Positions 1 to 8,629 of a stretch of DNA of 64,000 nt are shown here, piece after piece. Made by a program: the position numbers and the translations under genes. Each line of letters opens with the position of its first letter. Positions within the stretch are counted from its first letter, which is position 1. The stretch is taken from positions 1 to 64,000 of the forward strand of contig JAETTD010000008.1 of assembly GCA_021769295.1 (NCBI GenBank), in the 5' to 3' direction. The notes under the pieces were generated by a model. The model did no database searches. It worked only from the letters and a program-made list of their open reading frames with translations, and had not been told where the DNA came from. The stretch is from Bacillota bacterium. Lineage in GTDB: Bacteria > Bacillota > Clostridia > Peptostreptococcales > Anaerovoracaceae.

Positions 1-1
1 A

Positions 2-262
2 CTTGCTTCATCATGGGCTGCGAGATGCAAAAAATATATGGAAAATACCCTTGGCGGCCGGCTTAAAACGAAGATTACAATGCCGCGCATTGCAACTAAT
101 TTTAAGGGAAAAGACAGCATAAGATTTTATATTTTTGTAAAATGCCCGAAGGGCGAAAGAAATAAATACGTTTATTATTTGGAGAACTTTAATAAAATAC
201 TTATAAAAGAAAAAATAAAGTGCAATATGGATTTGGACATAAATCCCTACAGCACATATTGA
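2..262 (+). CDS. priA: Primosomal protein N' (PriA), C-terminal fragment
   Basis: The reading frame is open from the first base, so this is the tail of a gene that starts outside the window. PriA is the replication-restart helicase that reloads the replisome at stalled forks. The visible 86 residues match the PriA C-terminal domain: a helix ending in LGGR, a strand with RFYIFVKCPKG, and the closing DLDINPYS, which resembles the typical D(I/V)NP ending. The helicase motifs are not in view. The gene order priA-def-fmt is common in Firmicutes and supports the call. An ATG at 38 is internal and not a start. The call rests on a short, weakly conserved stretch. Confidence 0.72.
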   Translation, partial: LASSWAARCKKYMENTLGGRLKTKITMPRIATNFKGKDSIRFYIFVKCPKGERNKYVYYLENFNKILIKEKIKCNMDLDINPYSTY

Positions 263-277
263 TAATCGGAGGTAAGA

Positions 278-763
278 ATGGCACTTAGAAATGTCGTAAC
301 AGAGGGCGATGAAATTTTAAGAAAACATTGCAGAGAGGTTACGGAAATAAATGACAGAATACGCATGACTTTGGATGATATGCTGGAGACCATGAGAGCG
401 GAATTGGGCGTGGGAATAGCGGCCCCTCAGGTAGGAATCATGAGAAGGATGTTTGTAGCAGAGCCTGAGCCGGGCAGAGTCTACTACATGATAAACCCCG
501 TTATACTGGAGCAAAGCGGAAGCCAGATAGGAGATGAAGGCTGTCTCAGCGTTCCGGGACTGATAGGAAAGGTAGACAGGCCGGATTACATTAAAATCGA
601 GGCGCTTGACCTTGAGGGTAACAAGCAGGTGTATGAGTTCACCGAATTTGATGCAAGGGTCATGTGCCACGAGTATGACCATTTGGACGGCATCCTTTAT
701 ATAGATAAAGCGACCGATATAAGAGATGCATTTGAGGAAGAATATCCTGAAGAGGATGAATAA
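278..763 (+). CDS. def: Peptide deformylase
   Basis: Removes the formyl group from the N-terminal methionine of new proteins in the cytoplasm, using a bound metal ion. All three family motifs are present: GVGIAAPQVG near residue 46, EGCLS near residue 88 (metal-binding Cys) and HEYDH near residue 131 (two metal-binding His and the catalytic Glu). The length of 161 residues is normal, and the acidic tail (EEEYPEEDE) is a small extension. A GGAGG sequence lies 7 bases before the ATG. It is followed directly by fmt, which adds the formyl group that Def removes, so the two are expressed together. Confidence 0.97.
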   Translation: MALRNVVTEGDEILRKHCREVTEINDRIRMTLDDMLETMRAELGVGIAAPQVGIMRRMFVAEPEPGRVYYMINPVILEQSGSQIGDEGCLSVPGLIGKVDRPDYIKIEALDLEGNKQVYEFTEFDARVMCHEYDHLDGILYIDKATDIRDAFEEEYPEEDE

Positions 764-789
764 ACAATCGCTTTGGAAAAGAGGTTTTG

Positions 790-1719
790 ATGAAGACAGT
801 TTTTATGGGAACTCCCGATTTTGCGGCGGTGATCTTAGATAATCTTTATAAGAGTGAAAACAGCGTTGAACTGGTGATTACCCAGCCTGACAGAGCTAAA
901 AACAGGGGCAAAAAAATTCAGTTTACTCCCGTTAAGGAAAAAGCGCTGGAGCACAACACCAAGGTATTGCAGCCTGAAAAAATACGAAATGATGCCCAAA
1001 CCATGGAGGAACTTAAAGCTGTAAATCCGGACATTATTGTGGTAGCCGCTTATGGGCAGATTTTACCCGAAGAAATTTTAAACCTTCCCAAATTCGGCTG
1101 TGTAAATGTTCATGCCTCCTTGCTTCCGAGGCTTAGGGGCGCATCCCCCATACAGCAGGCCATAGTACAGGGCGAAAAGAAAACGGGAGTAACCATAATG
1201 CAGATGGCAAAGGGGCTCGATACGGGGGATATGCTTTTGTCAGATGAAATCGAAATAGGTGATTTAAACGGAAGCCGGCTTCACGATGAACTTGCGGACA
1301 TGGGCGGAAGCCTCATAATAAAAGCATTGAAGCTTATAGAAGAAGGAAAGGCAGAGGCGATCCCTCAGGATGATTCAAAAGCCACTTATGCAGGTTTGAT
1401 AACCAAAAAAGACGGTAAAATCGATTTTACGAAGAGCCCGGAAGAAATCGAAAGGCTCATAAGAGGATTTGACCCATGGCCGGGAGCTTTTTGCCAATAC
1501 CGGGATTTGCAGATAAAATTCTGGAAAGCTTTTCCTTGCGATGAGCTTTCGTCAAAGGGTCCGGGAACGGTTATAAATGCCGATAAGAGCGGAATTAAGA
1601 TAAGCTGCGGAGGCAGAGTTCTTACAGTGACGGAAATTCAGGTTCCGGGAAAAAGAAGAATGGACGTTGCCGAATATTTGAAGGGGCATGTTATTGAAGT
1701 CGGCAGCGTATTCAGATAA
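790..1719 (+). CDS. fmt: Methionyl-tRNA formyltransferase
   Basis: Formylates the initiator Met-tRNA using 10-formyltetrahydrofolate. The N-terminal formyltransferase domain starts with MKTVFMGTPDFA and carries the folate-site motif SLLPRLRGASPIQ near residue 109, followed by GLDTGDM. The C-terminal OB-like tRNA-binding domain ends the protein. The 309-residue length is standard. The ATG at 790 was chosen over an in-frame TTG one codon earlier because it sits at normal distance from the AGAGG upstream. The gene lies 26 bases after def, in the translation-start part of the operon. Confidence 0.96.
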   Translation: MKTVFMGTPDFAAVILDNLYKSENSVELVITQPDRAKNRGKKIQFTPVKEKALEHNTKVLQPEKIRNDAQTMEELKAVNPDIIVVAAYGQILPEEILNLPKFGCVNVHASLLPRLRGASPIQQAIVQGEKKTGVTIMQMAKGLDTGDMLLSDEIEIGDLNGSRLHDELADMGGSLIIKALKLIEEGKAEAIPQDDSKATYAGLITKKDGKIDFTKSPEEIERLIRGFDPWPGAFCQYRDLQIKFWKAFPCDELSSKGPGTVINADKSGIKISCGGRVLTVTEIQVPGKRRMDVAEYLKGHVIEVGSVFR

Positions 1720-1739
1720 AGGAATTGGAGGAGAGAAGT

Positions 1740-2432
1740 ATGTCTTATAGTATAGCAATGATTGCGCTGATTATAGCGATTATATTTACCATGATTGCTC
1801 AAACCAAAGTTAATTCAAATTTCAGGAGATATTCCAAAGTAAGAAACGACTATGGAATTTCGGGAGCTGAAGCCGCAAGAAAGGTGCTGGATGCCAACGG
1901 CCTTTCGGATGTGAGCATAGAACGTATAAGGGGAAATCTTACGGACCATTATGACCCGAGAAGCAGGGTATTGAGGCTGTCCGAATCGGTATATTCAGCC
2001 GATTCCATAGCTGCCGTAAGCGTAGCATGCCATGAAGCCGGTCACGCATTGCAGCATGCTGAGAGCTATGCTCCGCTAAAGATAAGAAACAGCATAGTTC
2101 CTGCTGTCAACTTTGCATCGAGATTCAGTTGGATACTGATAATTATAGGAATAGCGTTGCTTGCCAGCGGAAACTATATCGGAGATATGATTTTCAACGT
2201 AGGCGTTATATTCTTTGTTGCGGTAATCGCCTTTCACGCCATAACTTTGCCGGTGGAGTTTAACGCCAGCAGCAGAGCGCTTGAACAAATGGAAATACAT
2301 GGTATAATAGCTGACGACGAAGAAGGCGGAGCGAAAAAAGTCCTTGGAGCGGCAGCCATGACTTATGTTGCGTCTCTTGCGGTAGCCGTCGCCAACCTTC
2401 TTAGAATACTTGCCATGAGAGGAAGAGACTGA
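1740..2432 (+). CDS. Membrane zinc metallopeptidase, YugP family
   Basis: Predicted integral-membrane zinc protease of the YugP/Zn_peptidase_2 family (230 residues). A membrane helix occupies about residues 2-22 and two more about residues 130-180. The HEAGH zinc-binding and catalytic motif is near residue 98, in the context VACHEAGHALQHA. The substrate is not known for the family. The ATG at 1740 follows a strong GGAGGAGAG, so an in-frame TTG at 1725 inside that ribosome site is not used. Its stop overlaps the start of rsmB by one base (ATGA type), so the two are translationally coupled. Its position between fmt and rsmB is conserved in many Clostridia. Confidence 0.9.
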   Translation: MSYSIAMIALIIAIIFTMIAQTKVNSNFRRYSKVRNDYGISGAEAARKVLDANGLSDVSIERIRGNLTDHYDPRSRVLRLSESVYSADSIAAVSVACHEAGHALQHAESYAPLKIRNSIVPAVNFASRFSWILIIIGIALLASGNYIGDMIFNVGVIFFVAVIAFHAITLPVEFNASSRALEQMEIHGIIADDEEGGAKKVLGAAAMTYVASLAVAVANLLRILAMRGRD

Positions 2433-3709
2433 TGGATTTGACCAGAAAAACCGCTTTTGATGTTTTACTGGAAATAGAGAGAGACGGGGCTTATTCCAAC
2501 TTGGCATTGAACCGGTTCGCCGAGGAAAGAAATATCGAGAATACTTCTTTTTTGAGAGAACTGGTTTATGGAGTTTTGGAAAACAGAATATTGCTTGACT
2601 ATTATCTGAATTCACTTATTGTAAAGGGAATGAAGAAAGTCAAGATAAGAGAAGCTACTATTCTCAGAATGGGGCTTTATCAGCTTATATTTATGGACAG
2701 CGTCCCTGATTACGCTGCGATAAACGAATCCGTAAATCTTGCAAAAAAGCTTTGCAGAGGCAGGGAAGGGTTCATAAACGGCGTTCTGAGAGGCTACGTT
2801 AAAAAGAAAAATCTGATCGAGCTTCCTTCAAAGGAAGATAGTTTTGAAGAATATCTCTCCGTAAGGTATTCCTTTCCACGATGGATAATAGACATGTGGA
2901 AAGCTCAGTACGGAAGCGCCCTTTGCGAAGAAATCCTTAAAGCAACAAACCAAAGGCCGCCGCTGTCGATAAGGGTAAATACGTTAAAAACGGACAGGGC
3001 GACCCTTAAAGGAATATTGGAGGACAGAGGTTTTGAAGTCAGAGAAGGAACCTTTTCAGACAGAATTCTTCATGTAAAGGGCAGCGGACTTCTCAGCATG
3101 GAGGAGTATAAAAACGGGTTTTTCTCAGTTCAGGACGAGGCCTCTGTAATGGCGGCAGAAATGCTCGATGCGAAAAGCGGCGACTTGGTTATAGATGTAT
3201 GCGCAGCGCCGGGCGGAAAGACTGCGGCAATAGCCGAAATTATGGAAAACAGGGGCACTATCAAAGCCTTTGATATATATGAGCACAAGCTTGAGATTAT
3301 ACGAAATCAGGCAAAGCGGCTCGGTATTACCATAATAACGCCTCAACTTACAGACGGAAGGACAGGCGATGATTCTTTAAACGAAAAGGCAGATAAGGTG
3401 CTTGTGGATGCCCTTTGCTCCGGGCTTGGCGTTATCAGGAGAAAGCCTGAGATAAAATATAAAGAAGAGGAAGATTTATCACAGCTCATCTGCATTCAGA
3501 GAGATATACTGGAAAGAGCAGCCGAATATGTAAAGCCGGGCGGCACCATGGTGTACAGCACCTGCACAATAAATAAAGAAGAAAATCACAATCAGGCGCA
3601 GCGGTTTCTCCGATGTCACGGAGAATTTGAGCTTGCAGAGGAAAAACAGTTTTTACCTGTAGACGGAACGGACGGATTTTTTATCTGCAAAATGATTAAA
3701 AGAGGGTAG
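2432..3709 (+). CDS. rsmB: 16S rRNA (cytosine-967-C5) methyltransferase RsmB
   Basis: Methylates C967 of 16S rRNA using S-adenosylmethionine. An N-terminal NusB-like RNA-binding domain (about residues 1-140) is followed by the Fmu/NOP2 methyltransferase domain. The SAM-binding motif DVCAAPGGKT is near residue 253. The nucleophile region YSTCTINKEEN is near residue 377, and the second conserved Cys is in DALCSGLG near residue 329. In the family this last motif is normally DAPCSG, so Leu328 replaces a near-universal proline. The length of 425 residues is normal. The start overlaps the previous stop (ATGA). Confidence 0.95.
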   Translation: MDLTRKTAFDVLLEIERDGAYSNLALNRFAEERNIENTSFLRELVYGVLENRILLDYYLNSLIVKGMKKVKIREATILRMGLYQLIFMDSVPDYAAINESVNLAKKLCRGREGFINGVLRGYVKKKNLIELPSKEDSFEEYLSVRYSFPRWIIDMWKAQYGSALCEEILKATNQRPPLSIRVNTLKTDRATLKGILEDRGFEVREGTFSDRILHVKGSGLLSMEEYKNGFFSVQDEASVMAAEMLDAKSGDLVIDVCAAPGGKTAAIAEIMENRGTIKAFDIYEHKLEIIRNQAKRLGITIITPQLTDGRTGDDSLNEKADKVLVDALCSGLGVIRRKPEIKYKEEEDLSQLICIQRDILERAAEYVKPGGTMVYSTCTINKEENHNQAQRFLRCHGEFELAEEKQFLPVDGTDGFFICKMIKRG

Positions 3710-3717
3710 GAGGATTT

Positions 3718-4467
3718 ATGGAAGTTGGATTCAAGTCCGATAAAGGGCTTCACCGAAGTAACAATGAAGATGCTTGCTTTGTCTTATTGCCGGATAAAGT
3801 TTATCTTGTGGCTGACGGAGTGGGCGGCGGCAATGCCGGTGAAATAGCCAGCAGAACCGCTGTAAATGAAATAGCAAATTACATAGTCGATAATCCGATA
3901 GAGCAGGCGACAAACAAATATGCCATTGTAAATTATCTGCAAGACTGTCTTGACAAGACCAATGAAAAGATCTTCGCAATGGCAAGAAAATACGAAGAAA
4001 ACAGAGGTATGGCAACGACCGTTGCAATATTGTATGCAAATCACGGGAAAGCATACATAGCCAATATAGGCGACAGCAGAGTATACCTCTACAGAGAAGG
4101 TAAAATGGTCCAGCTTACCGAGGACCATACATACGTAAACACCCTGCTCAAGGCCGGAGTTATTTCGGAGGAGCAGGCGGCTGTCGACAAGCGGAAAAAC
4201 GTTATAACAAAGGCTCTTGGAGCCGAAGATACCGTTGAACCGGATTTCTTTCAGGTTGATATCGCAGAAGGCGATATATTCATAGTATGTACCGATGGAC
4301 TTTATAACGAGGTCGACAATGAAATGATGATAGAGATTCTTGAAAAAGATATATCCATGTCTGACGTCTGCGCAGAAATGGTTTCTGCAGCAAACAGCAG
4401 AGGAGGACATGATAATATTACCGTAATCAGCCTAAAAGTAACGGAGGAAGATGTTAATGAGCAATAA
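3718..4467 (+). CDS. stp: PP2C-type Ser/Thr protein phosphatase Stp/PrpC
   Basis: Metal-dependent phosphatase that reverses phosphorylation by the PASTA kinase encoded next to it. Recognisable PP2C motifs run in order: GLHRSNNEDA near residue 10, ADGVGGGNAGE near residue 33, GMATTV, IGDSRVYLYR near residue 117, a TDGL segment near residue 193 and GGHDNIT near residue 229. The Asp residues of these motifs hold the two metal ions. The protein has 249 residues, as usual, and no membrane segment. The 3' end overlaps the start of prkC by 11 bases, so kinase and phosphatase are coupled. Confidence 0.96.
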   Translation: MEVGFKSDKGLHRSNNEDACFVLLPDKVYLVADGVGGGNAGEIASRTAVNEIANYIVDNPIEQATNKYAIVNYLQDCLDKTNEKIFAMARKYEENRGMATTVAILYANHGKAYIANIGDSRVYLYREGKMVQLTEDHTYVNTLLKAGVISEEQAAVDKRKNVITKALGAEDTVEPDFFQVDIAEGDIFIVCTDGLYNEVDNEMMIEILEKDISMSDVCAEMVSAANSRGGHDNITVISLKVTEEDVNEQ

Positions 4468-6166
4468 ATTGTTGTTGGGAAGATATGAAATCATAGAAAA
4501 AATCGGAGAAGGCGGAATGGCCGTAGTTTACAAAGCAAAAGACAGGCTTTTAAACAGATATGTGGCCATTAAAATTTTAAGACCTGAATTTACGAAAGAC
4601 GAACAGTTTATAGAAAATTTCCGAAAAGAGTCGCAGGCCGCTGCCGGCTTGTCACATCCTAATATAGTGAATGTTTATGATGTAGGCAAAGAGGGCAATA
4701 TACACTTTATAATAATGGAACTGATAGACGGCAAGCCTCTCAGCAAGATTATAGAAGAAAAAGGCAGACTGGACTATAAGGAGGCCATAAATATCGTCAG
4801 ACAGGTCGCCTCGGCTCTCAGCCTGGCGCACAAGAATCAGATTATACATAGGGATGTAAAACCTCACAATATTCTGATTACAAGCTCGGGAACAGCAAAA
4901 TTGGCGGACTTCGGTATCGCAAGAACCATAAGCAAGGCAACCCTCGCGGAAGGGGACGAAAAGATAATGGGCTCGGTTCATTATTTTTCACCTGAGCAGG
5001 CAAGGGGAGCTTATGTGGACGAAAGGTCCGATATATATTCCCTCGGAATAGTCCTGTACGAAATGCTTACGGGCAAGGTTCCTTTTGACGGCGACAATCC
5101 TATAAGCATAGCACTTATGCATATAAACAATAAGATGCCGTCCGTATCCGAATCCGTTTCCGGCATACCGCCTCAGCTCGAAAAGGTTATAGAGAAGGCT
5201 ACCGACAAATATCAGAGCAACAGATATAAGTCGGCAGACGAAATGATAGAAGATCTGAACAACATCGACTTTATAAGCAAGATAGTGGGCGATTCGATCT
5301 TTGAAGAAGTAGGCGAAGGTAAAAAGGCGGATCATAAAGAATCGAAAAAAGACGAATCCCTCGCTGACGATGACAAGGATAAGAAAAAAAGTGCAAATAA
5401 AACGAAGATATTTATTATAGCTGCTGTTGCCGTAATCGTCGTAGCCGGAATAATAGGATTGGGAGCTCTGATGGGCTGGTTCGGAGGAGACAGCGAAGAG
5501 ATAGAAGTACCTGACTTCAGAGGCATGACCTTGGAGGAGGCTACGGAAGAAGCCGAAAAATTTGGTTTGAAGATTGAAGAAGGGGTTGGACGTTACTCTG
5601 ATCAGGAAGAAGGCAAGATAATCTCTCAGAACCCGGAGAAAGGCAATAAGGTAAGCGAGGGAAGAGTAATAACTGTATATGTTAGCCTCGGCAAAAATGT
5701 AAATGAAGAAGAGGAGGAAAAGCCAAATGGTGGCTTAGTGCCTAATATAGTTGACATGGATTATAAGCAGGCAAAGGAATACCTCGAAAGCTTCGGCTTT
5801 GAACTGGGAATGGTGGTTAAGGTTAAGAGCACCAAGCCGGAGAATATCGTCCTGACTCAGTCTATTAAAGCGGGAAGCCAAGCTGAGGAAGGAACAAGGA
5901 TTGATGTGGAAATCAGTGACGGAAAAGGCAAGGAAACTAAGGCAGTACCGATGCTTATAGGCCTTGATGTTGATGCTGCCAAGGCTGAAATATCTAAATC
6001 AGGTTTTTCCGTGGGAAGAGTATCTTACGATCAGGATCCGGGATACGGCAAAAATGTGGTCATAGGACAGCAATATAAGGCAGGAGATGAATTGGAAGCC
6101 GGCAGCACCATAGATATAGTTGTAAACAAAGTGAAAGAAAATTCAGAATCAAGTGATACCAACTAA
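4457..6166 (+). CDS. prkC: Ser/Thr protein kinase with three PASTA domains
   Basis: Membrane kinase that senses peptidoglycan fragments and controls cell wall growth, division and dormancy exit. The kinase domain (about residues 8-270) has the glycine loop GEGGMAVVYKA, the ATP-binding Lys in AIKIL, the catalytic loop HRDVKPHN, DFGIAR and the activation segment SPEQARG. A highly charged linker leads to one membrane helix at about residues 317-343. Outside the cell lie three PASTA repeats (about 352-415, 425-490, 495-560). The ATG at 4457 is preferred over 4451 because of its spacing from GGAGGA. Partner of stp immediately upstream. Confidence 0.96.
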   Translation: MSNKLLLGRYEIIEKIGEGGMAVVYKAKDRLLNRYVAIKILRPEFTKDEQFIENFRKESQAAAGLSHPNIVNVYDVGKEGNIHFIIMELIDGKPLSKIIEEKGRLDYKEAINIVRQVASALSLAHKNQIIHRDVKPHNILITSSGTAKLADFGIARTISKATLAEGDEKIMGSVHYFSPEQARGAYVDERSDIYSLGIVLYEMLTGKVPFDGDNPISIALMHINNKMPSVSESVSGIPPQLEKVIEKATDKYQSNRYKSADEMIEDLNNIDFISKIVGDSIFEEVGEGKKADHKESKKDESLADDDKDKKKSANKTKIFIIAAVAVIVVAGIIGLGALMGWFGGDSEEIEVPDFRGMTLEEATEEAEKFGLKIEEGVGRYSDQEEGKIISQNPEKGNKVSEGRVITVYVSLGKNVNEEEEEKPNGGLVPNIVDMDYKQAKEYLESFGFELGMVVKVKSTKPENIVLTQSIKAGSQAEEGTRIDVEISDGKGKETKAVPMLIGLDVDAAKAEISKSGFSVGRVSYDQDPGYGKNVVIGQQYKAGDELEAGSTIDIVVNKVKENSESSDTN

Positions 6167-6178
6167 ATAGGAAAACTT

Positions 6179-7051
6179 ATGAAAGGTTTGATAATTAAAG
6201 GAATAGGCGGATTTTACTACGTCAAAACCGATGAAGGCATAATCGAAGCCAAGGGCAGGGGAATATTCAAAAAAGACGGAATAACCTTATGCGTCGGCGA
6301 TGAAGTGGAAGCGGAAATCATAGACAGAGATAAAATGACAGGTGTAATAGAGAAAATTTATCCGAGAAAAAACTGCTTTATCAGGCCGCCCATTGCCAAC
6401 ATAGATGTCTTTGCGGTAGTCTTTGCAGCCAAGAAGCCGGCGCCCAATTATCCGGTCATAGACAAGTTTTTAATAAATGCGCAGCTTCACGATATTGAGC
6501 CCATAATATGCATCAATAAATCGGATTTGGTTACGAACGACGAAATTGATAAGATAAAGGCAATTTACGGCAAAGCTTACAAAGTTATTTCGATAAGCGC
6601 CGCAAGCGGAGAGGGAGTCAATGAGCTTTTATCTCTGATAAAGGGCAAAAAAGCGGCCCTGGCAGGACCTTCGGGGGTAGGAAAATCATCTCTGCTAAAC
6701 AAGCTTCACCCGGCAGCCAACATGGAGACCGGAGAGGTGAGCAAAAAAACCATGAGAGGCAAGCACACCACGAGACATGTTGAAATATTCGACATAGAGC
6801 AGGGCGGAATGATTTTCGACACGCCGGGCTTTACCTCTTTTGAAATAGGCGATATGGATGAGGCCGACTTGAAGCATTACTATCCCGAGTTTGATGAATA
6901 TCTGGGGCATTGCAGATACGATAACTGCAATCACTTAAAAGAACCGGGATGCGCCGTAACAGCCGCCGTCAGGTCGGGGGAGATACATCCGATGAGGTAC
7001 AGCTCCTATGCTGCAAACATGGAAGAGCTGAAAAACAGGAATAAGTATTAG
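6179..7051 (+). CDS. rsgA: Small ribosomal subunit GTPase RsgA
   Basis: Circularly permuted GTPase that checks maturation of the 30S subunit. An N-terminal OB fold is followed by the permuted G motifs: NKSD (G4) near residue 116, GPSGVGKSSLLN (G1) near residue 162 and DTPGF (G3) near residue 214. The C-terminal zinc site reads CRYDNCNHLKEPGC. At 290 residues it is of normal length. The order prkC-rsgA-rpe is the standard Firmicutes arrangement. Confidence 0.96.
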   Translation: MKGLIIKGIGGFYYVKTDEGIIEAKGRGIFKKDGITLCVGDEVEAEIIDRDKMTGVIEKIYPRKNCFIRPPIANIDVFAVVFAAKKPAPNYPVIDKFLINAQLHDIEPIICINKSDLVTNDEIDKIKAIYGKAYKVISISAASGEGVNELLSLIKGKKAALAGPSGVGKSSLLNKLHPAANMETGEVSKKTMRGKHTTRHVEIFDIEQGGMIFDTPGFTSFEIGDMDEADLKHYYPEFDEYLGHCRYDNCNHLKEPGCAVTAAVRSGEIHPMRYSSYAANMEELKNRNKY

Positions 7052-7077
7052 AATGTACGAGTATGAAAGGAAAGACA

Positions 7078-7725
7078 ATGTTCAAATTAGCGCCGTCGAT
7101 TTTATCGGCTGATTTTTCAAAGTTAGGTGAAGAAGTTGCTCTTATCGAAAAGGGAGGAGCGGATTTAATCCACGTAGATGTGATGGATGGTCATTTTGTG
7201 CCCAATATAAGCTTCGGAGCGGCGGTTATGAAGTCCATAAATGACTGCACCGGCATGAAGTATGATGTTCATCTTATGATTGAAAATCCCGATAGCTATA
7301 TCGAAGATTTTCTGACCGGGAAAACCGAATATATAACCGTTCATCAGGAAGCATGCATACATCTGAACAGAACCATAAACCATATAAAGAGTCTAAACGT
7401 AAAAGCCGGAGTTTCCATAAACCCGGCAACGTCCCTTGCTTCAATTGAAGAAGTTCTGGAAGATGTGGATTTGGTACTTATTATGTCTGTAAATCCGGGA
7501 TTCGGAGGTCAGAAGTTTATACCGGGCGCTTTGAAGAAGATACAGAGACTGGCAGATATAAGAAGAGAAAGAAACCTGAAGTTCCTCATAGAGGTGGACG
7601 GAGGTGTAACTCTCGAAAACGCCAAGAGCATAGCGGATGCCGGAGCGGATATACTCGTGGCAGGTTCTGCCGTATTCGGTGCGGAGGATATAAAAAAGAG
7701 GACCGAAGAGTTTAAGAGCATATAA
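7078..7725 (+). CDS. rpe: Ribulose-phosphate 3-epimerase
   Basis: Interconverts ribulose 5-phosphate and xylulose 5-phosphate in the pentose phosphate pathway. The TIM-barrel sequence shows APSILSADF at the start, the metal-site motif HVDVMDGHFVPN near residue 33, SVNPGFGGQKF near residue 140 and the phosphate-binding EVDGGV near residue 174. The ATG at 7078 is preferred over 7063 because AAGGA lies at correct distance and the protein then begins as in homologues (215 residues). Last gene of the operon; a terminator follows at once. Confidence 0.95.
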   Translation: MFKLAPSILSADFSKLGEEVALIEKGGADLIHVDVMDGHFVPNISFGAAVMKSINDCTGMKYDVHLMIENPDSYIEDFLTGKTEYITVHQEACIHLNRTINHIKSLNVKAGVSINPATSLASIEEVLEDVDLVLIMSVNPGFGGQKFIPGALKKIQRLADIRRERNLKFLIEVDGGVTLENAKSIADAGADILVAGSAVFGAEDIKKRTEEFKSI

Positions 7726-7730
7726 AACAG

Positions 7731-7761
7731 AAAAGGGGCTGTAGCAGTGGCTCCTTTTTTT
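7731..7761 (+). terminator. Rho-independent terminator after rpe
   Basis: A stem formed by AAAAGGGGCT and GGCTCCTTTT (with wobble pairs) closes an eight-base loop and runs into seven T residues. It ends the priA-rpe operon six bases after the rpe stop. Its ends resemble those of the long hairpin at 20578-20619 (GGGCTGT...), so it may be a reduced copy of the same element. Confidence 0.8.
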
Positions 7762-7791
7762 GTTTCGAGGGATTAACCGATTAACCGGAAT

Positions 7792-7826
7792 TGCCGTAAA
7801 TGTCAGATACGGCACTAATTACGGCA
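7792..7826. repeat. Lone 35-nt palindrome of the TGCCGTAA family
   Basis: TGCCGTAA at 7792 pairs with TTACGGCA ending at 7826, an 8-bp perfect stem. The total length of 35 nt is exactly that of every unit in the arrays at 20283-20503 and 29406-29626. The loop is not purine-rich as in the arrays and contains an extra internal TACGGCA. It lies between rpe and the unknown gene at 7872 and seems to be a single or decayed copy. Confidence 0.7.
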
Positions 7827-7871
7827 TTTCCGCCGGCTTCGGCGAGATAAAAGGAAAGGATTGAAAAAATC

Positions 7872-8468
7872 ATGAAAGGCAAAAAAGCATCGTTTTGGAT
7901 TATAGGCATAGCTGTTATTATCTGCATCATCGGATGCGTGTTTCTGCTGACTGGACCTAAGGCGGAGGAAAACGTGCCGAACAGCGAAGACATAAAGACA
8001 GAAGAAGATGTGCCAAACAACGAAGGCACAAAGACGGAAGCACCCGCTCAAATTGATGAGGAAAAATTAGAAAGTTACGTAAGTGACCTTATCCTCGCTC
8101 ATTACAAGACGGAGGACACGCAGAATTACTTCCCTTGCGAAAACCATGTGGTCATTGACAGACAGGTAACAGCGGATAAAGCCGTACTGTATTTAATGGT
8201 ATTATATCAGGAATACGAGTGCGTAGACGGCGCATTGTCAAACGTAGCCGGAAGCCATATACCGACGGTTATAACTCTTAATATAGATGCAAAAGGGGGT
8301 TTTTCTCTAAAAGAATACTGGGAGCCGTCAGACGGAGCATCGTATATGTCGGACATCGAAAGCAAGTTTCCTGAAGCTATACGGGATAAGGCTGATACCC
8401 AGTTATATACCGACGAACAAATGCATGACTGTGTAAGACAGGCAAAAGATCACTTTAATCTTCAATGA
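7872..8468 (+). CDS. Membrane-anchored hypothetical protein
   Basis: I do not recognise this 198-residue protein. It begins with a short basic stretch and one hydrophobic helix (about residues 8-27), so it is probably anchored in the membrane with the rest outside the cell. Next comes a low-complexity acidic linker with an imperfect duplication (VPNSEDIKTEED / VPNNEGTKTEAP, residues 35-55). The rest looks like a small alpha/beta domain of about 140 residues with no known motif. A Cys at residue 23 lies inside the helix, but no good lipobox is seen. An AAGGAAAGG sequence lies before the ATG. It stands alone between rpe and the convergent PBP gene. Confidence 0.75.
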   Translation: MKGKKASFWIIGIAVIICIIGCVFLLTGPKAEENVPNSEDIKTEEDVPNNEGTKTEAPAQIDEEKLESYVSDLILAHYKTEDTQNYFPCENHVVIDRQVTADKAVLYLMVLYQEYECVDGALSNVAGSHIPTVITLNIDAKGGFSLKEYWEPSDGASYMSDIESKFPEAIRDKADTQLYTDEQMHDCVRQAKDHFNLQ

Positions 8469-8478
8469 TTTTTATTGC

Positions 8479-8532
8479 GTTGGCTTTTTACCTATGTTGG
8501 CAGATTCTGGATTTTTAAATATTCCGCCAACG
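8479..8532. repeat. GTTGGC/GCCAAC palindromic repeat
   Basis: GTTGGC at 8496 pairs with GCCAAC ending at 8531, giving a 36-nt palindrome. A second GTTGGC at 8479 offers an alternative pairing partner. The same 36-nt spacing and the same GTTGGCAGA arm recur at 47034-47069, so this belongs to the family that fills the 47.0-47.5 kb gap. It sits between the convergent genes ending at 8468 and 8630. Confidence 0.65.
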
Positions 8533-8579
8533 TTTGATATGGTACCATTTTCCGCCACCACAATTTATATAGAGCCTTA

Positions 8580-8620
8580 AAAAAAAATAGCCTACAGAGC
8601 AATTCTGCAGGCTATTTTTT
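8580..8620. terminator. Bidirectional terminator between convergent genes
   Basis: An 11-bp stem with one mismatch (TAGCCTACAGA with TCTGCAGGCTA) is flanked by a run of A on one side and T on the other. It can therefore stop transcription from both directions. It lies ten bases beyond the stop of the PBP gene and serves at least that gene. Confidence 0.85.
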
Positions 8621-8629
8621 ATGTTTAAA

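Noticed and set aside
38..262. Independent 74-codon gene at the window start
   Set aside because: The frame is open to the window edge and the sequence fits the PriA C-terminus; the ATG at 38 has no ribosome site.
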